Shown: positions 34,007 through 44,258, numbered from the stretch's first letter. The stretch: DNA of 64,000 bases from Paenibacillus terrigena DSM 21567 (GCF_000374845.1 NZ_KB895416.1:186001-250000), one strand, 5' to 3'. Notes: a model not told the origin generated them from the sequence alone. Numbers and translations: made by a program.

Positions 34007-36634
34007 ATGAAAGCCAGTGAAATTCGCTCAAAATGGTTAGAGTTTTTCGCCAGCAAAGGCCACACAATTGAACCAAGTGCGTCGCTTGTACCGCATAATG
34101 ATCCATCCTTGCTATGGATTAATGCGGGGATGGCACCGCTAAAGCCATATTTTGACGGACGCGTGAAACCTGCGAATCCACGGATCGCGAACTCACAGAA
34201 ATGTATCCGTACGAACGACATCGAGAATGTAGGTAAGACACGCCGTCACCATACGTTCTTCGAGATGCTCGGGAACTTCTCAATCGGCGACTATTTCAAA
34301 GAAGAAGTTATCACTTGGGCATGGGAGTTCTTAACGGACAAGAAATGGATCGGCTTCGACCCAGAGCGCCTTTCCGTGACGGTCTATCCGGAAGATGAGG
34401 AAGCCTTTAAGTTCTGGAATGAGAAGATCGGCATCCCAGCTGAGCGCATTTACAAAACAGAAGATAACTTCTGGGATATCGGCGAAGGCCCATGCGGACC
34501 TTGTACGGAAATTTTCTATGATCGTGGCGAGAAGTACGGAGATCTATCGGATCCAGAATGTACGCCAGTGGGTGAGAATGAACGTTTCCTAGAAGTGTGG
34601 AACTTGGTATTCTCGCAATTCAACCATAACAAAGACGGCAGCTTCACGCCGCTTCCGAATAAGAACATTGATACTGGCGCAGGACTTGAGCGTTTCGCTT
34701 CCATCTTGCAAGATGTGGATTCGAACTTCGATACGGACCTGTTCCAACCGATCATTCAAGCGACTTGCGAAATCGCAGGCGTGAAATATGGTGTGAACAC
34801 CGAGCATGACGTTGCACTCAAAGTTATTGCAGACCATGTACGCACGGTTGCCTTCTCCGTAGGTGATGGTGTTCTTCCGTCGAACGAAGGTCGCGGATAT
34901 GTCATCCGCCGCTTATTGCGCCGCGCCGTACGTTACGGCAAAATGCTCGGCACGGATCGTCCGTTCATGTACCAATTGACTGCAGTTGTAGGCGAGATTA
35001 TGGGCGTCTACTATCCAGAAGTCGTTGAGAAGCGCGAGTTCATCGAGAAGGTGATTCGCACAGAGGAAGAGCGTTTCCATGAGACATTGTCCGATGGTTT
35101 AGAGATTCTCTCTCAGCTAAGCGATAAAGCGAAGCAAGAAGGCGTGACGGAGATCAGTGGTGCAGATGCGTTCAAGCTTTACGATACGTATGGCTTCCCA
35201 TTCGACCTAACAGAAGACTATGCGGCTGAGCATGGATTGACTGTGGATCGCGCTGGTTTCGATGCTTCCATGCAAGAACAGCGGAATCGCGCACGCGCGG
35301 CTCGCCAAGAGACAGAGAGCATGAAGGTGCAAGGCGGCGTCCTGTCTGATTTTACGTCTAAAAGTGAGTTTGTTGGATATAATGAATTGGAGATTCAGGC
35401 GCAAATTATCGGTATGATTGTGGATGATGCGCTTGTTGATACCGTCGAAGAAGGTCATGTGTGTCAAATGATCTTAGACCGTACTCCGTTCTATGCAGAG
35501 AGCGGCGGTCAGATTAGCGACTTAGGAACGATCGCTAATGACAACGGTGTTGCACAAGTTGCGGGTGTGTTCAAAGCACCGCTTGGTCAACACGTGCAGC
35601 AGGTGACAGTACAATCGGGTACACTTCGTGTTGGAGATACCGTTCGAGCTTCCGTTGATAAGGCGGCTAGAGAAGATATTATTAAGAATCATACAGCAAC
35701 GCATTTGCTTCATCGTGCATTGAAAGATGTGCTCGGCGAGCATGTTAACCAAGCAGGTTCTCTTGTAGAGACCGATCGTCTTCGTTTCGACTTCTCGCAT
35801 TTCGGCAGCATAACAGCGGAAGAGTTGACTGATATCGAGCGCCGTGTCAATGAGCAGATCTGGAAAGGTACAGATGTTGTGATTGAGCAGAAAGCAATCG
35901 CAGACGCAAAAGCAATGGGTGCGATGGCGTTGTTCGGCGAGAAATACGGCGATGTCGTTCGTGTCGTGCAAGTCGGTACGTACAGTATCGAGCTTTGCGG
36001 TGGCTGTCATGTACGCAATACATCGCAAATCGGCTTATTCAAATTAGTGAGTGAGAGCGGTATTGGATCAGGTGTACGAAGAATTGAAGCCTTTACGGGT
36101 CGTCATGCGTATAAGTATATGGATGGGCAGATTGAACTGCTCAAGCAAAGCGCTTCTCTCTTAAAATCGAATATCAATGACGTGCCGAAGCGTCTTGACG
36201 CATTATTCGGACAGATCAAGGAATTGCAACGTGAGAATGAATCACTGCAAGCGAAGCTTGGCAGCATTGAAGCGGGTCAGCTTACAGATCAAGTGAAACA
36301 AGTTGGCGATGCACAGCTTCTTGCAGCGAAAGTAAATGCAAGCGGAATGGACGCGCTTCGCGGTGTAGCCGATGAGCTCAAAGTGAAATTGGAGTCGGCG
36401 ATTCTCGTGCTTGGTGCGGTTGCAGAAGATAAAGTGAACATTGTCGTATCTGTCTCCCCTGATTTGGTCAAACGCGGATTCCATGCAGGCAAACTCATCA
36501 AGGAGATTGCGGCAATCTGCGGTGGCGGCGGCGGCGGACGTCCGGATATGGCACAAGCTGGCGGTAAAGATCCATCCAAATTGGACGAAGCACTGAAATT
36601 TGCTGAGGAACTTGTAGCGAAACAAACGGTGTAA
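34007..36634 (+). CDS. alaS: Alanyl-tRNA synthetase
   Basis: AlaRS charges tRNA-Ala and proofreads Ser and Gly. The 875-residue product is full length. The class II catalytic core is at the N-terminus ([54 protein letters not shown]), with a tRNA-binding middle. The editing domain has zinc motifs [11 protein letters not shown] near 567 and CGGCHVRNT near 665. A coiled-coil linker follows, then the C-terminal DHHA1 domain with its Gly-rich [15 protein letters not shown]. The ATG at 34007 follows TTGGAGGTA. Transcription comes from the T-box promoter at 33033 unless a further promoter lies in the intervening repeat. Confidence 0.98.
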   Translation: MKASEIRSKWLEFFASKGHTIEPSASLVPHNDPSLLWINAGMAPLKPYFDGRVKPANPRIANSQKCIRTNDIENVGKTRRHHTFFEMLGNFSIGDYFKEEVITWAWEFLTDKKWIGFDPERLSVTVYPEDEEAFKFWNEKIGIPAERIYKTEDNFWDIGEGPCGPCTEIFYDRGEKYGDLSDPECTPVGENERFLEVWNLVFSQFNHNKDGSFTPLPNKNIDTGAGLERFASILQDVDSNFDTDLFQPIIQATCEIAGVKYGVNTEHDVALKVIADHVRTVAFSVGDGVLPSNEGRGYVIRRLLRRAVRYGKMLGTDRPFMYQLTAVVGEIMGVYYPEVVEKREFIEKVIRTEEERFHETLSDGLEILSQLSDKAKQEGVTEISGADAFKLYDTYGFPFDLTEDYAAEHGLTVDRAGFDASMQEQRNRARAARQETESMKVQGGVLSDFTSKSEFVGYNELEIQAQIIGMIVDDALVDTVEEGHVCQMILDRTPFYAESGGQISDLGTIANDNGVAQVAGVFKAPLGQHVQQVTVQSGTLRVGDTVRASVDKAAREDIIKNHTATHLLHRALKDVLGEHVNQAGSLVETDRLRFDFSHFGSITAEELTDIERRVNEQIWKGTDVVIEQKAIADAKAMGAMALFGEKYGDVVRVVQVGTYSIELCGGCHVRNTSQIGLFKLVSESGIGSGVRRIEAFTGRHAYKYMDGQIELLKQSASLLKSNINDVPKRLDALFGQIKELQRENESLQAKLGSIEAGQLTDQVKQVGDAQLLAAKVNASGMDALRGVADELKVKLESAILVLGAVAEDKVNIVVSVSPDLVKRGFHAGKLIKEIAAICGGGGGGRPDMAQAGGKDPSKLDEALKFAEELVAKQTV

Positions 36635-36646
36635 CGTGAGGAAAAA

Positions 36647-36677
36647 GGTTCAAAAAGTCGTCATGACTTTTTGAACC
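36647..36677. repeat. Solo terminal-inverted-repeat remnant of the GTTCAAAAAGT element
   Basis: GGTTCAAAAAGTC (36647-36659) and GACTTTTTGAACC (36665-36677) form a perfect 13-bp inverted repeat around 5 nt. These are the ends of the 168-bp elements at 40370 and 60179 without the interior, as if deleted internally. It may now serve as the alaS transcription end. Confidence 0.7.
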
Positions 36678-36763
36678 ACCTAGAGAAGATGGAATTTTAA
36701 TGTGGGCAATGATATGTTATGATAGAGAGAAAGCTTTGGAATTGAAGTGAGGTGGTGTTGGCG

Positions 36764-37024
36764 ATGGAATCGATGGATTCAACCATGAAATTTAACGTCA
36801 AAGCAGAAGAAGAAGAGTTTACTTCTGAGGAAATTCTGCTAAAAGTGTATGATGCTTTGGTGGAGAAGGACTATAACCCCATTAATCAGGTTGTAGGCTA
36901 CTTATTATCCGGGGATCCCGCTTATATTCCTCGTCATAACAATGCTCGAAGCTTGATACGTAAGAAGGAACGCGACGAACTCATTGAAGAATTGGTTCGT
37001 TCGTATCTCAAACTGCATCGATAA
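36764..37024 (+). CDS. ireB: IreB family regulatory phosphoprotein (DUF965, YrzL)
   Basis: IreB is a small cytoplasmic substrate of the Ser/Thr kinase IreK (PrkC) and affects cephalosporin resistance in Enterococcus. The 86-residue protein contains the highly conserved core [25 protein letters not shown] and [14 protein letters not shown] threonine-containing N-terminus (MDSTMKFNV) matches the phosphorylated region of the family. The ATG at 36764 follows GTGAGGTGG; ATG at 36773 is possible. An extended -10 (TGTTATGAT, 36715-36723) precedes it. It heads the ireB-ruvX-yrzB operon, the same order as in B. subtilis. Confidence 0.93.
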   Translation: MESMDSTMKFNVKAEEEEFTSEEILLKVYDALVEKDYNPINQVVGYLLSGDPAYIPRHNNARSLIRKKERDELIEELVRSYLKLHR

Positions 37025-37036
37025 CAGGAGTACCAG

Positions 37037-37456
37037 ATGACAAAAATTCTAGGTCTGGACTACGGGGATCGGAGAATCGGTGTAGCCGTAAGCGACATGT
37101 TCGGATGGACAGCCCAAGGGCTGGATGTCATTGATCGGAAGCGCGACAGCGATGAGCTGAAGCGAATCGGTGAGATGATTGAAGCCAATGAAGTTAGCGA
37201 GATCGTCCTCGGACTTCCGAAGAACATGAACGGCACAATCGGCCCCCGTGGCGAAATTTGTATGGCATTTGCCCAGACGTTGCAAGAAGCTTTTAACCTC
37301 CCCGTTCACCTTTGGGATGAGCGGCTGAGCACCGTATCTGCAGAGCGTACGCTTGTTGAAGCGGATGTGAGCCGCAAGAAGAGAAAGCAAGTCGTAGATA
37401 AGATGGCAGCAACGTTGATTTTGCAAAACTATTTGGATTCTAAAATGAAAAGGTGA
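37037..37456 (+). CDS. ruvX: Putative pre-16S rRNA nuclease / Holliday junction resolvase-like RuvX (YqgF)
   Basis: A 139-residue RNase H-fold nuclease of the YqgF family, linked to 16S rRNA 5' maturation. It shows the N-terminal LGLDYGDRRIGVAVSD with catalytic Asp, the middle VLGLPKNMNG, and DERLSTVSAERTL with a second acidic residue, then a KMAATLILQNYLD C-terminus with the third. It lies 12 nt after ireB and is preceded by AACAGGAG. Known members are essential in several bacteria. Confidence 0.94.
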   Translation: MTKILGLDYGDRRIGVAVSDMFGWTAQGLDVIDRKRDSDELKRIGEMIEANEVSEIVLGLPKNMNGTIGPRGEICMAFAQTLQEAFNLPVHLWDERLSTVSAERTLVEADVSRKKRKQVVDKMAATLILQNYLDSKMKR

Positions 37457-37468
37457 GGGTGATTGCAG

Positions 37469-37768
37469 ATGACGAAGGACAATGAAGTACAGATGGAAGA
37501 ACCAGAAATTATTTATATTCCGGATGATGAAGGCAATGAGGAAGAATTCGAAGTCATCATGAAGTTCGAAGTGGATGGTTCCGATAATAAGTATATGATG
37601 GTCGTACCGGTTGAATCGACAGACGAAGAGGCGGATGAAGTTTATGCCTTCCGTTATGAAGAAGATGGCGACGATTTGAAGTTGTTCATTATTGAAGATG
37701 AAGAAGAATGGCAAGTGGTTGAAGAGACTTTCAATACACTCGTTGGTGAGCTGGAAGAGGAGAATTAA
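37469..37768 (+). CDS. yrzB: DUF1292 protein (YrzB)
   Basis: A very acidic 99-residue cytoplasmic protein of the DUF1292 family: IIYIPDDEGNEEEFEVIMKFE, KYMMVVPVE and YAFRYEEDGDDLKLFIIEDEEEW. Function unknown, but it accompanies ireB and ruvX across Firmicutes. ATG at 37469 follows GGTGAGGGTGAT; an upstream TTG is less likely. It is followed after 3 nt by a second, more distant DUF1292 gene. Confidence 0.9.
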   Translation: MTKDNEVQMEEPEIIYIPDDEGNEEEFEVIMKFEVDGSDNKYMMVVPVESTDEEADEVYAFRYEEDGDDLKLFIIEDEEEWQVVEETFNTLVGELEEEN

Positions 37769-37771
37769 GAA

Positions 37772-38086
37772 ATGAGTTATTATCAGTTGAGAGATGTCGT
37801 GTTTACGAACCGTCTTGTGGAAGCCTTTGGAAATGATATCGAGCTTACAGATGATCAGGGTCATGCTGTCGTCTATCGTCTGCTCAAAGAATTTCAATTG
37901 GGTGCGCATGGCTATGCTGTGCTCCAATCGCAAGATCATGATGATGAAGATGTAGAAATCTTCCGCGTTATGGTCAATGCAGATGGCCAGCCGGAGCTAG
38001 AGACCATTGAGGATGATGAGGAATGGGAGAATATCTCGGAACTGTATGATGAACTTACGCTCCCAGATGCAATTGATGAGCCTTAA
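37772..38086 (+). CDS. Second DUF1292-like acidic protein
   Basis: A 104-residue acidic protein overlapping the operon end of yrzB (3-nt gap). It shares the DUF1292 pattern with its neighbour: ELTDDQGHAVVYRLLKEF, YAVLQSQDHDDEDVEIFRV and ETIEDDEEWENISELYDEL. Divergence is strong, so duplication is old. B. subtilis has a single yrzB at this locus by my recollection. Function unknown. It is followed by the terminator at 38145-38171. Confidence 0.8.
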   Translation: MSYYQLRDVVFTNRLVEAFGNDIELTDDQGHAVVYRLLKEFQLGAHGYAVLQSQDHDDEDVEIFRVMVNADGQPELETIEDDEEWENISELYDELTLPDAIDEP

Positions 38087-38144
38087 GGGCAGAGATTACC
38101 ATCATAGCACCACATGATAGATGTAACTTCATTTACGACATTGC

Positions 38145-38171
38145 AAAAGAGCGGATTATTCCGCTCTTTTT
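38145..38171 (+). terminator. Terminator of the ireB-ruvX-yrzB operon
   Basis: AAAAGAGCGGA (38145-38155) and TCCGCTCTTTT (38160-38170) pair perfectly around TTAT. Confidence 0.9.
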
Positions 38172-38193
38172 GGTTCGGATAGATTTATCGGGT

Positions 38194-38243
38194 CCCCGCA
38201 AAGTACATGAATCGCATCAAAGCTAGAGCGCCACTTTGTGGGG
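38194..38243. repeat. Isolated hairpin upstream of mltG
   Basis: CCCCGCAAAGT (38194-38204) pairs with ACTTTGTGGGG (38233-38243) with one wobble and a 28-nt loop. It lies between the yrzB terminator and the mltG promoter (extended -10 TGATATACT at 38283-38291), so it is not an obvious terminator or leader. Confidence 0.55.
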
Positions 38244-38330
38244 TGTTCGGTCGTTATTAAAATTTAAAGAGTTGTGCATATGTGATATACTTGCTATATT
38301 CTTGCGAAAAAAGGGGGAATGGTGGACAAA

Positions 38331-39374
38331 ATGAAGAAATTTGTCCTAACCTGCGTCATCATTTTGCTGGTGATTGTGATAGGCGGTGCCGGATATGGCT
38401 GGCTTCAAATGCAGCCGACATCAGCGAGTGAGCAGGCCAAAGAGGTTCAAATTAAACAAGGGATGGGGACTTCGAAGATTGCGGATGTATTGGAGCAAGA
38501 AGGACTCATTAAGAATAGTCTTATTTTTAAGGTTTATTTGAAGGTCAATAAGGAAGGATCCAAGTTCAAAGCAGGCAAATATGCGTTAACACCGGGTCTG
38601 ACTTATCAAGAGATCATTGCCAAGTTAAATGCAGGGGATGTGATCCCGGATGAAGTCATCCGATTCACGATTCCTGAAGGGTATACGATCAATCAGATCG
38701 CGGATAAACTAAGTGCAGATCATCAAGTCGATCGTGCGGAGTTTCTTAACCTTGTGGATGACGCTGCTGCATTTAAGTTACCGGCACCTACGGTAATTCC
38801 AACCGATGCGAAGCTGATACATCAGTTAGAAGGCTATCTCTTCCCTGAAACCTATGAGCTCAAGAAGGGCAGCACGGCGAAGGATATGATACAGCGGATG
38901 TTGAACGAGCTGGATAAGAAGCTGGCCACTCTCCCATCCGATTGGGAACAGAAAATGAAAGCCCAGAACTTAAATTTCCACCAGTTGATGACGGTAGCCT
39001 CGCTCATAGAACGAGAAGTTGTGGTAGATTCTGAACGTGGGCTAGTTGCGGGTGTGATCTATAACCGTCTTAAGCAGAACAAACCGCTTCAGATCGATGC
39101 GACCATTCAATATTTGTTCGACAAGCCGAAGGATCGACTGTACAATAAAGATTTGAAAATTGAAAGTCCTTATAATACCTATTTGCATGATGGATTGCCG
39201 CCAGGGCCGATCGCAAGTCCGAGTCTTGCTTCGATCGAAGCAGCGTTAAATCCAGAGCCTTCGAAATATTTGTATTATGTGACGAAGAAAGACGGCAGTC
39301 AGAGTCATTTGTTCGCAGTGACGTACAAAGAACATTTGGAGAATATTAAGAAGAGCAAAGAAATGGCGAAATAA
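38331..39374 (+). CDS. mltG: Endolytic murein transglycosylase MltG (YceG-like)
   Basis: MltG cuts nascent peptidoglycan strands at the membrane and sets glycan length. The 347-residue protein has one N-terminal helix (FVLTCVIILLVIVIGGAGY), a LysM-like subdomain (IKQGMGTSKIADVLEQEGLI) and the YceG catalytic domain with the active-site glutamate in ASLIEREVVVDSERGLVAG, then NTYLHDGLPPGPIASPSLAS. The ATG at 38331 follows GGTGG; ATG 38319 and GTG 38322 lie too near the GGGGG ribosome site for certainty. The B. subtilis homologue yrrL is in the same place. trmR (yrrM), expected next, is absent. Confidence 0.94.
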   Translation: MKKFVLTCVIILLVIVIGGAGYGWLQMQPTSASEQAKEVQIKQGMGTSKIADVLEQEGLIKNSLIFKVYLKVNKEGSKFKAGKYALTPGLTYQEIIAKLNAGDVIPDEVIRFTIPEGYTINQIADKLSADHQVDRAEFLNLVDDAAAFKLPAPTVIPTDAKLIHQLEGYLFPETYELKKGSTAKDMIQRMLNELDKKLATLPSDWEQKMKAQNLNFHQLMTVASLIEREVVVDSERGLVAGVIYNRLKQNKPLQIDATIQYLFDKPKDRLYNKDLKIESPYNTYLHDGLPPGPIASPSLASIEAALNPEPSKYLYYVTKKDGSQSHLFAVTYKEHLENIKKSKEMAK

Positions 39375-39410
39375 GAAAGCAAAGTGGAGAGTCCAAGAGG
39401 TGAAGTGAAA

Positions 39411-40364
39411 ATGAGCAAAAAACCAGAATTACTTGTAACAGCAGGCTCTATCCCACAGTTGCAGAAATTTATTGCAGCGGGAGCAGATGCGGTGATCATC
39501 GGGGAGCAGAAGTACGGCATGCGTCTTCCCGGTGAGTTCAAGATTGAAAATATCCGTGAGGCGGTAAGCATCGCGAAGCAAGCAGGCGTGAAGATCTATG
39601 TCGCCGTGAATAATATTATGGATAACCAATTGCTCGAAGAGCTTCCAGCCTATCTGGCGGAAGTGCAGCAAGCTGGAGCTGATGCAATCGTCTTCGGTGA
39701 TCCGTCTGTTCTGATGATCGTACGGGAGGCAGCTCCAGATCTGAAGCTGCATTGGAATGCCGAAATGACGTCAACGAACTACCGGACAGCTGCGTACTGG
39801 GCAAAACGCGGAGCGAAGCGGATCGTTGCTGCTCGCGAGCTGAATATGGAGCAAGTGATCGAGATGAAAGAACATTTGCCGAATATGGAAGTTGAAGTTC
39901 AAGTCCATGGGATGACGAACATTTATCATTCCAAGCGGAATTTGGTGAAGAGCTATATGTCGCACCAGAATGAGCGTAATCACGCTTCGGAAGACGTACA
40001 CAGTCAAGATGTCTCCAAAGATCGTGGGTTATTCCTGATTGAGCAGGAACGTCAGGATGAGAAATATCCCATTTATGAGGATATAAACGGAACGCATATT
40101 ATGAGTTCCGATGATATTTGTATGATTGAGAATATCCATGAGCTGCTCGAAGGACAGATCGATAGTCTGAAGATCGAGGGACTCATGAAATCAGATGTAT
40201 ATAACGAGACGGCGATTCGAGCTTATCGTCAAGCCATTGACGCATATATCGCTGATCCAGAGAACTATACGTTCCAAGACGAGTGGTTAGAAGCTATTCA
40301 GCAGGTTCAGGATCCTGAACGTGAGCTAACCTTTGGATTCTTCTTCAAAGAGCAAGTGTATTAG
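39411..40364 (+). CDS. yrrN: U32 family protein, YrrN-like (tRNA uridine 5-hydroxylation)
   Basis: A 317-residue member of the U32 family, long called peptidases; the B. subtilis pair YrrN/YrrO (TrhP1/TrhP2) is reported to make 5-hydroxyuridine at tRNA position 34 from prephenate. It begins PELLVTAGSIPQLQKFIAAGADAV and has the TIM-barrel motif AIVFGDPSVLMIVREAAPDLKL split by loops, then QVHGMTNIYHSKRNLVKSY. Unlike its partner it lacks the cysteine cluster. The ATG at 39411 follows AGAGGTGA. A MITE-like element separates it from its partner gene. Confidence 0.88.
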   Translation: MSKKPELLVTAGSIPQLQKFIAAGADAVIIGEQKYGMRLPGEFKIENIREAVSIAKQAGVKIYVAVNNIMDNQLLEELPAYLAEVQQAGADAIVFGDPSVLMIVREAAPDLKLHWNAEMTSTNYRTAAYWAKRGAKRIVAARELNMEQVIEMKEHLPNMEVEVQVHGMTNIYHSKRNLVKSYMSHQNERNHASEDVHSQDVSKDRGLFLIEQERQDEKYPIYEDINGTHIMSSDDICMIENIHELLEGQIDSLKIEGLMKSDVYNETAIRAYRQAIDAYIADPENYTFQDEWLEAIQQVQDPERELTFGFFFKEQVY

Positions 40365-40369
40365 AGGAA

Positions 40370-40538
40370 GTTCAAAAAGTCGTCTTTTGATCACGAAGTG
40401 TTTTCAAGCAGCGAATTCGACATCGAATCTTGCGTTCACCCTCGAAGTCCGGTACTCATTTAGGTTTTGCCTAAACTGCGTTCCTCCTTCTTCGGGTTCT
40501 CGCAACCTTCTCGGTGCTGAAAAGCCAACTTTTTGAAC
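40370..40538 (+). mobile_element. MITE-like element, copy A (169 bp)
   Basis: Begins GTTCAAAAAGTCGTC and ends CAACTTTTTGAAC, an 11-bp terminal inverted repeat. The interior contains the hairpin TTTAGGTTTTGCCTAAA and GAAGTCCGGTACTCATTTAGG. It is near-identical, in reverse complement, to the sequence at 60179-60346. It has no ORF with a ribosome site and lies between two cotranscribed U32 genes. No clear target-site duplication was seen. Confidence 0.75.
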
Positions 40539-40588
40539 ACGTATTTTAATTTTTGTCTTGGCGAATGATGAAGTAAGAGGTGGAAAAA

Positions 40589-41926
40589 ATGTTAACAAGC
40601 GAAAGACCCGTACTAAAGGGTAAACGAAATCGTCTAGACAAACCAGAATTGCTCGCTCCAGCAGGAAATTTAGAGAAGTTGAAGTTCGCAATTCATTATG
40701 GTGCAGACGCTGTATATATTGGTGGACAGAAGTATGGTCTTCGTTCAAATGCGGATAACTTTAGCTTTGAAGAAATGCGTGAAGGTGTTGAATTCGCGAA
40801 GAAATACGGTGCCAAAGTATTCGTCGCAACGAACATCTATGCACACAACGAAGATATTGAAGGTATCGAGGAGTATTTGCGCAATTTGGAGGAAGTCGGT
40901 ATTTCCGCCATTATTGCAGCGGATCCGGTAATTATTGAGACAGCTCAACGTGTTGCCCCTCGGTTAGAGGTCCATGTCAGTACGCAGCAATCGATTATGA
41001 ACTGGCAGACGGTGAAGTTCTGGAAGGAAGAAGGCGCGCCGCGCGTCGTTCTTGCACGAGAAACTAGCTTGCAAGAGATATATGAAATGAAGCAGCATGT
41101 GGATATTGAGATTGAAGCATTTATCCATGGTGCCATGTGTTCTTCCTATTCGGGACGCTGCGTTTTGTCGAATCATTTCACGGACCGTGATTCGAATCGC
41201 GGGGGCTGCTGCCAATCCTGCCGTTGGAAATACGATCTTTTCGAGGATGGACGCCCGGACTTGGATGAGATCATGAGTGAAGAAGAAGCTGCTCAGCATC
41301 CGGTGTTGGAACAGTTTAAAGTTGGGATTACACAGCTTCCGCTATTCAAGCAAGAAGATAACCAATTCTCGATGGGTTCCAAAGACTTATGCATGATCGA
41401 GCATCTGCCGGATTTGATCGAAGTAGGCGTCGACAGCTTCAAAATTGAAGGGCGAATGAAATCGATTCACTACGTTGCTACGGTTGTGAACGTGTATCGT
41501 CAAGTTATTGATTCCTATATGGCGGATCCAGAGAACTATGTTCTGAAGCCTGAATGGATCGAAGAAATCAATAAAGCGGCGAACAGACCGCTCAATACGG
41601 GGTTCTTCTATGATACGCCGGATCATGAAGATCACATTTATGAACCTGAAGAGAAAGCAGCGCCTTACGACTTTGCAGGTCTTGTCCTGGATTATGAAGC
41701 AGAGACAGGCATGGCAACGATTCAACAGCGCAATCATTTCAAACCAGGTCAAGTGGTGGAGTTCTTTGGACCGAATGGCACATTCTTCAAACAAACGGTT
41801 GAGGAAATCTGGGATGAGTCTGGAGTGCTACTTGATGCAGCGCGTCACCCATTGCAGCGTATCCGTATGAAGGTCGAACAACCTGTACAGTATTTCGATA
41901 TGATGCGTAAAAAGAACGGGAAATAA
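40589..41926 (+). CDS. yrrO: U32 family protein, YrrO-like (tRNA uridine 5-hydroxylation)
   Basis: A 445-residue U32 protein with the full family signature EAFIHGAMCSSYSGRCVLS followed by GGCCQSCRWKY; these cysteines are proposed Fe-S ligands. The N-terminal barrel starts KPELLAPAGNLEKLKFAI and YGADAVYIGGQKYGLR. A C-terminal beta domain (about 355-440) is present, which the first protein lacks. It forms the second half of the YrrN/YrrO pair that hydroxylates wobble uridine. ATG at 40589 follows AAGAGGTGG; the GTG 9 nt upstream overlaps that site. A terminator follows at 41937. Confidence 0.9.
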   Translation: MLTSERPVLKGKRNRLDKPELLAPAGNLEKLKFAIHYGADAVYIGGQKYGLRSNADNFSFEEMREGVEFAKKYGAKVFVATNIYAHNEDIEGIEEYLRNLEEVGISAIIAADPVIIETAQRVAPRLEVHVSTQQSIMNWQTVKFWKEEGAPRVVLARETSLQEIYEMKQHVDIEIEAFIHGAMCSSYSGRCVLSNHFTDRDSNRGGCCQSCRWKYDLFEDGRPDLDEIMSEEEAAQHPVLEQFKVGITQLPLFKQEDNQFSMGSKDLCMIEHLPDLIEVGVDSFKIEGRMKSIHYVATVVNVYRQVIDSYMADPENYVLKPEWIEEINKAANRPLNTGFFYDTPDHEDHIYEPEEKAAPYDFAGLVLDYEAETGMATIQQRNHFKPGQVVEFFGPNGTFFKQTVEEIWDESGVLLDAARHPLQRIRMKVEQPVQYFDMMRKKNGK

Positions 41927-41936
41927 AATAATGAAG

Positions 41937-41968
41937 ATGCCTTCAGTCTCAGATTGAAGGCATTTTTT
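41937..41968 (+). terminator. Terminator after yrrO
   Basis: ATGCCTTCA (41937-41945) pairs with TGAAGGCAT (41955-41963) and runs into TTTTTT. Confidence 0.9.
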
Positions 41969-41996
41969 ATTTTTATTTATTTTTTTGTAAAAAAAG

Positions 41997-42025
41997 CAAA
42001 AGTTTTTAGTGGATTATGCCGAACA
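41997..42025 (+). promoter_or_regulatory. Possible sigma-D-type promoter of the chemoreceptor gene
   Basis: CAAAA at 41997 and GCCGAACA at 42018-42025 are spaced about 16 bp, close to the flagellar sigma-D pattern TAAA-N15-GCCGATAT. No sigma-A promoter is evident here. The downstream gene type supports the reading. Confidence 0.45.
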
Positions 42026-42069
42026 AATAGATAGTAGATAAAATAGATATAAAGGATGGTGCTCCCATC

Positions 42070-44145
42070 GTGCAGAAGCGTTTGAAACTATCAAAATATT
42101 TGCAAAACCCTCTAAAGTCCGTAGGACTCAAGCTTTTATTGATTTTCCTGATCAGCAGTATTATTTTTGTTGTGGGGATTGGTCTATATTCCTACTCGCA
42201 GTCCAAAAGCATTATACAGGAGCAATCCTCGGAAGCGAACTACCAGACGATCGTTCAGGCACGTGAGAAGTTGGATTTGATTCTTAAAACCTATGATGAT
42301 ATGTCCATGCAATTGCTGATGAATAAAGAGCTGCAGACAAATTTGAATGTTTATTTGAAAAGCAGCGCAAGTGAATTCAGTAGTTTTGAAGCGAATGGCA
42401 AAGCAACCGATATTCTTCAGACGCTAAGTATCAATAATTCGAATATTGTAGGGATCTATTTGGTTCCGATCAAAGGTACTTCGCGAATCATTTCGACAGG
42501 TGGCGGAATGTCTTCGGAAGTGGAAGAGGTTCGTAAATCAGAATGGTTCAAAAATGCTATTCAAGCACAAGGGAGAACGGTATATATCCCAACAGGGACA
42601 CAGAAAATTCTCGACAAGACACCGGGCCATACATTTGGGCTTAGTCGTGTTCTTAAGAATGTGTCAACGGGAGAATCTTCCCATGTACTATTAATCGAAT
42701 TGAAGATGGACACGCTTGGCAATAACTTGAGCACCATTAATCTTGGAGAAGGCAGCGATCTGCTGATCATTGGTCCTGGAAACAAGATTGTGTATTCGAA
42801 GCAGGAAGACCTGGTCGGTAAGGATTCTCTCTTGAAGCTTAACGGCCAAGAGGGCGTTGCGAAATCGGGCGGTAGCGAGATCATCAAAAATGGTAAAGGA
42901 ATAGAGGTTCTAGCTTCGTATAGTCCGTTATCCTCCAATGGATGGAATCTGGTAAGTGAAGTACCTGTAGAGAAATTGGTTGAGAAGGCTAAAGAAATTT
43001 ACAATATTACGATCATTGCAGCCATCGTTGTGGCGATCGTCGCTGGATTAATTGGCGTATGGGTTATGCGCATGGTCGGCAGCCCACTCAAATATTTGCG
43101 TAACCTCATGAATCAAGGGGCGAGCGGTAACTTGGGCGTCCGTATGAAGGTGAAGTCGCAAGATGAGATTGGTGAATTGTCCAGAGGCTTTAATGAGATG
43201 ATGGATAATATTACGGAACTCGTGAAGCATACCAGCCAATCTGCGCAGGATGTGCTCGATACGGCATCCGAGCTGAGCAATGCTTCTAAGAAGACAGGGA
43301 TCTCAGCGCGTGAGATTGCAATTGCAACGGAAGAGATTGCGAACGGTGCAACGAATCTTGCTGTTGAAGCTGAGCGAGGAAATGATCTCACGATCACAAT
43401 CGGATCGAAAATGCGCAATGTGATTAGCTCCAATGTTGAGATGGGTGAAGCGGCATCAGAGGTTGAGAAAGCGAGTCAGCACGGAATTACCCATATGACT
43501 GTATTGACGGATAAGACGAATCTCACGGAAGATATGGTTCGTTCCCTTGTTCAGAAAGTCAATACACTCAAAGAAAGTACGAATTCCATACGTAAAATTC
43601 TTGAAGTACTGAACAATATGACGAAACAGACGAACATTCTATCTCTTAATGCAACGATTGAAGCTTCGAGAGCTGGAGCAGCCGGTAAAGGATTTATGGT
43701 GGTAGCGGATGAAATTCGCAAACTCGCAGAACAATCGCGTCAATCGATTGATATCGTGGGACAGATTACGGACCAGATCTCTGGTGGAATCGGCGAGACG
43801 GTGAACGTATTATCTGATGCTTATCCGATCTTCCAAGAGCAAATTGTATCTGTTAAAGATGCAAGCGAGATCTTCTGGACTGTTCAAGGTCAGATGACGG
43901 GATTCATTCAGCAATTGGGTCAGGCAACGGATTCGATTCAGGAGCTTGATCAATCACAAGGGATTCTAGCAGAAGCGATGAGCAGCGTGAGTGCTGTTGC
44001 CGAAGAAGCGTCTGCAACATCGGAAGAAGTCGCATCGCTCAGTAATGAGCAGCTTGTCGTCAGCGGGAACTTGATCGATTTGTCGAATAAGCTTGAAGAA
44101 GTATCTACGCGCCTCAAAGAGACATTATCCAAATTTACGTTATAG
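42070..44145 (+). CDS. Methyl-accepting chemotaxis protein
   Basis: A 691-residue transmembrane chemoreceptor. The first helix is at about 18-40. A large extracellular region (about 42-310) follows, probably a double Cache domain ([21 protein letters not shown], then [21 protein letters not shown]). A second helix ([19 protein letters not shown]), HAMP ([14 protein letters not shown]), and a long helical signalling domain complete it. The hairpin tip reads [35 protein letters not shown] in its conserved form. The ligand is unknown. The start is GTG at 42070 behind GGATGGTG. It is a single-gene unit with a terminator at 44168. Confidence 0.92.
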   Translation: MQKRLKLSKYLQNPLKSVGLKLLLIFLISSIIFVVGIGLYSYSQSKSIIQEQSSEANYQTIVQAREKLDLILKTYDDMSMQLLMNKELQTNLNVYLKSSASEFSSFEANGKATDILQTLSINNSNIVGIYLVPIKGTSRIISTGGGMSSEVEEVRKSEWFKNAIQAQGRTVYIPTGTQKILDKTPGHTFGLSRVLKNVSTGESSHVLLIELKMDTLGNNLSTINLGEGSDLLIIGPGNKIVYSKQEDLVGKDSLLKLNGQEGVAKSGGSEIIKNGKGIEVLASYSPLSSNGWNLVSEVPVEKLVEKAKEIYNITIIAAIVVAIVAGLIGVWVMRMVGSPLKYLRNLMNQGASGNLGVRMKVKSQDEIGELSRGFNEMMDNITELVKHTSQSAQDVLDTASELSNASKKTGISAREIAIATEEIANGATNLAVEAERGNDLTITIGSKMRNVISSNVEMGEAASEVEKASQHGITHMTVLTDKTNLTEDMVRSLVQKVNTLKESTNSIRKILEVLNNMTKQTNILSLNATIEASRAGAAGKGFMVVADEIRKLAEQSRQSIDIVGQITDQISGGIGETVNVLSDAYPIFQEQIVSVKDASEIFWTVQGQMTGFIQQLGQATDSIQELDQSQGILAEAMSSVSAVAEEASATSEEVASLSNEQLVVSGNLIDLSNKLEEVSTRLKETLSKFTL

Positions 44146-44167
44146 TCATGAATTGCATATCACTTCG

Positions 44168-44204
44168 AACCTGCCTAAGCCGCATGCGCTTAGGCAGGTT
44201 TTTT
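44168..44204 (+). terminator. Terminator after the chemoreceptor gene
   Basis: AACCTGCCTAAGC (44168-44180) pairs perfectly with GCTTAGGCAGGTT (44188-44200) and a T run follows. Confidence 0.9.
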
Positions 44205-44258
44205 CTTAGGTTTGTGGCAATAATGAGGAGTAATAATGAGATAGATGGAGAGATTGAT

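Noticed and set aside
37049-37939. 296-codon minus-strand ORF
   Set aside because: It is antisense to ruvX and both DUF1292 genes, which have conserved motifs and good ribosome sites; the translation has no family features.
40404-40748. 114-codon minus-strand ORF over MITE copy A and the start of yrrO
   Set aside because: It consists of translated repeat plus antisense yrrO sequence and has no ribosome site.
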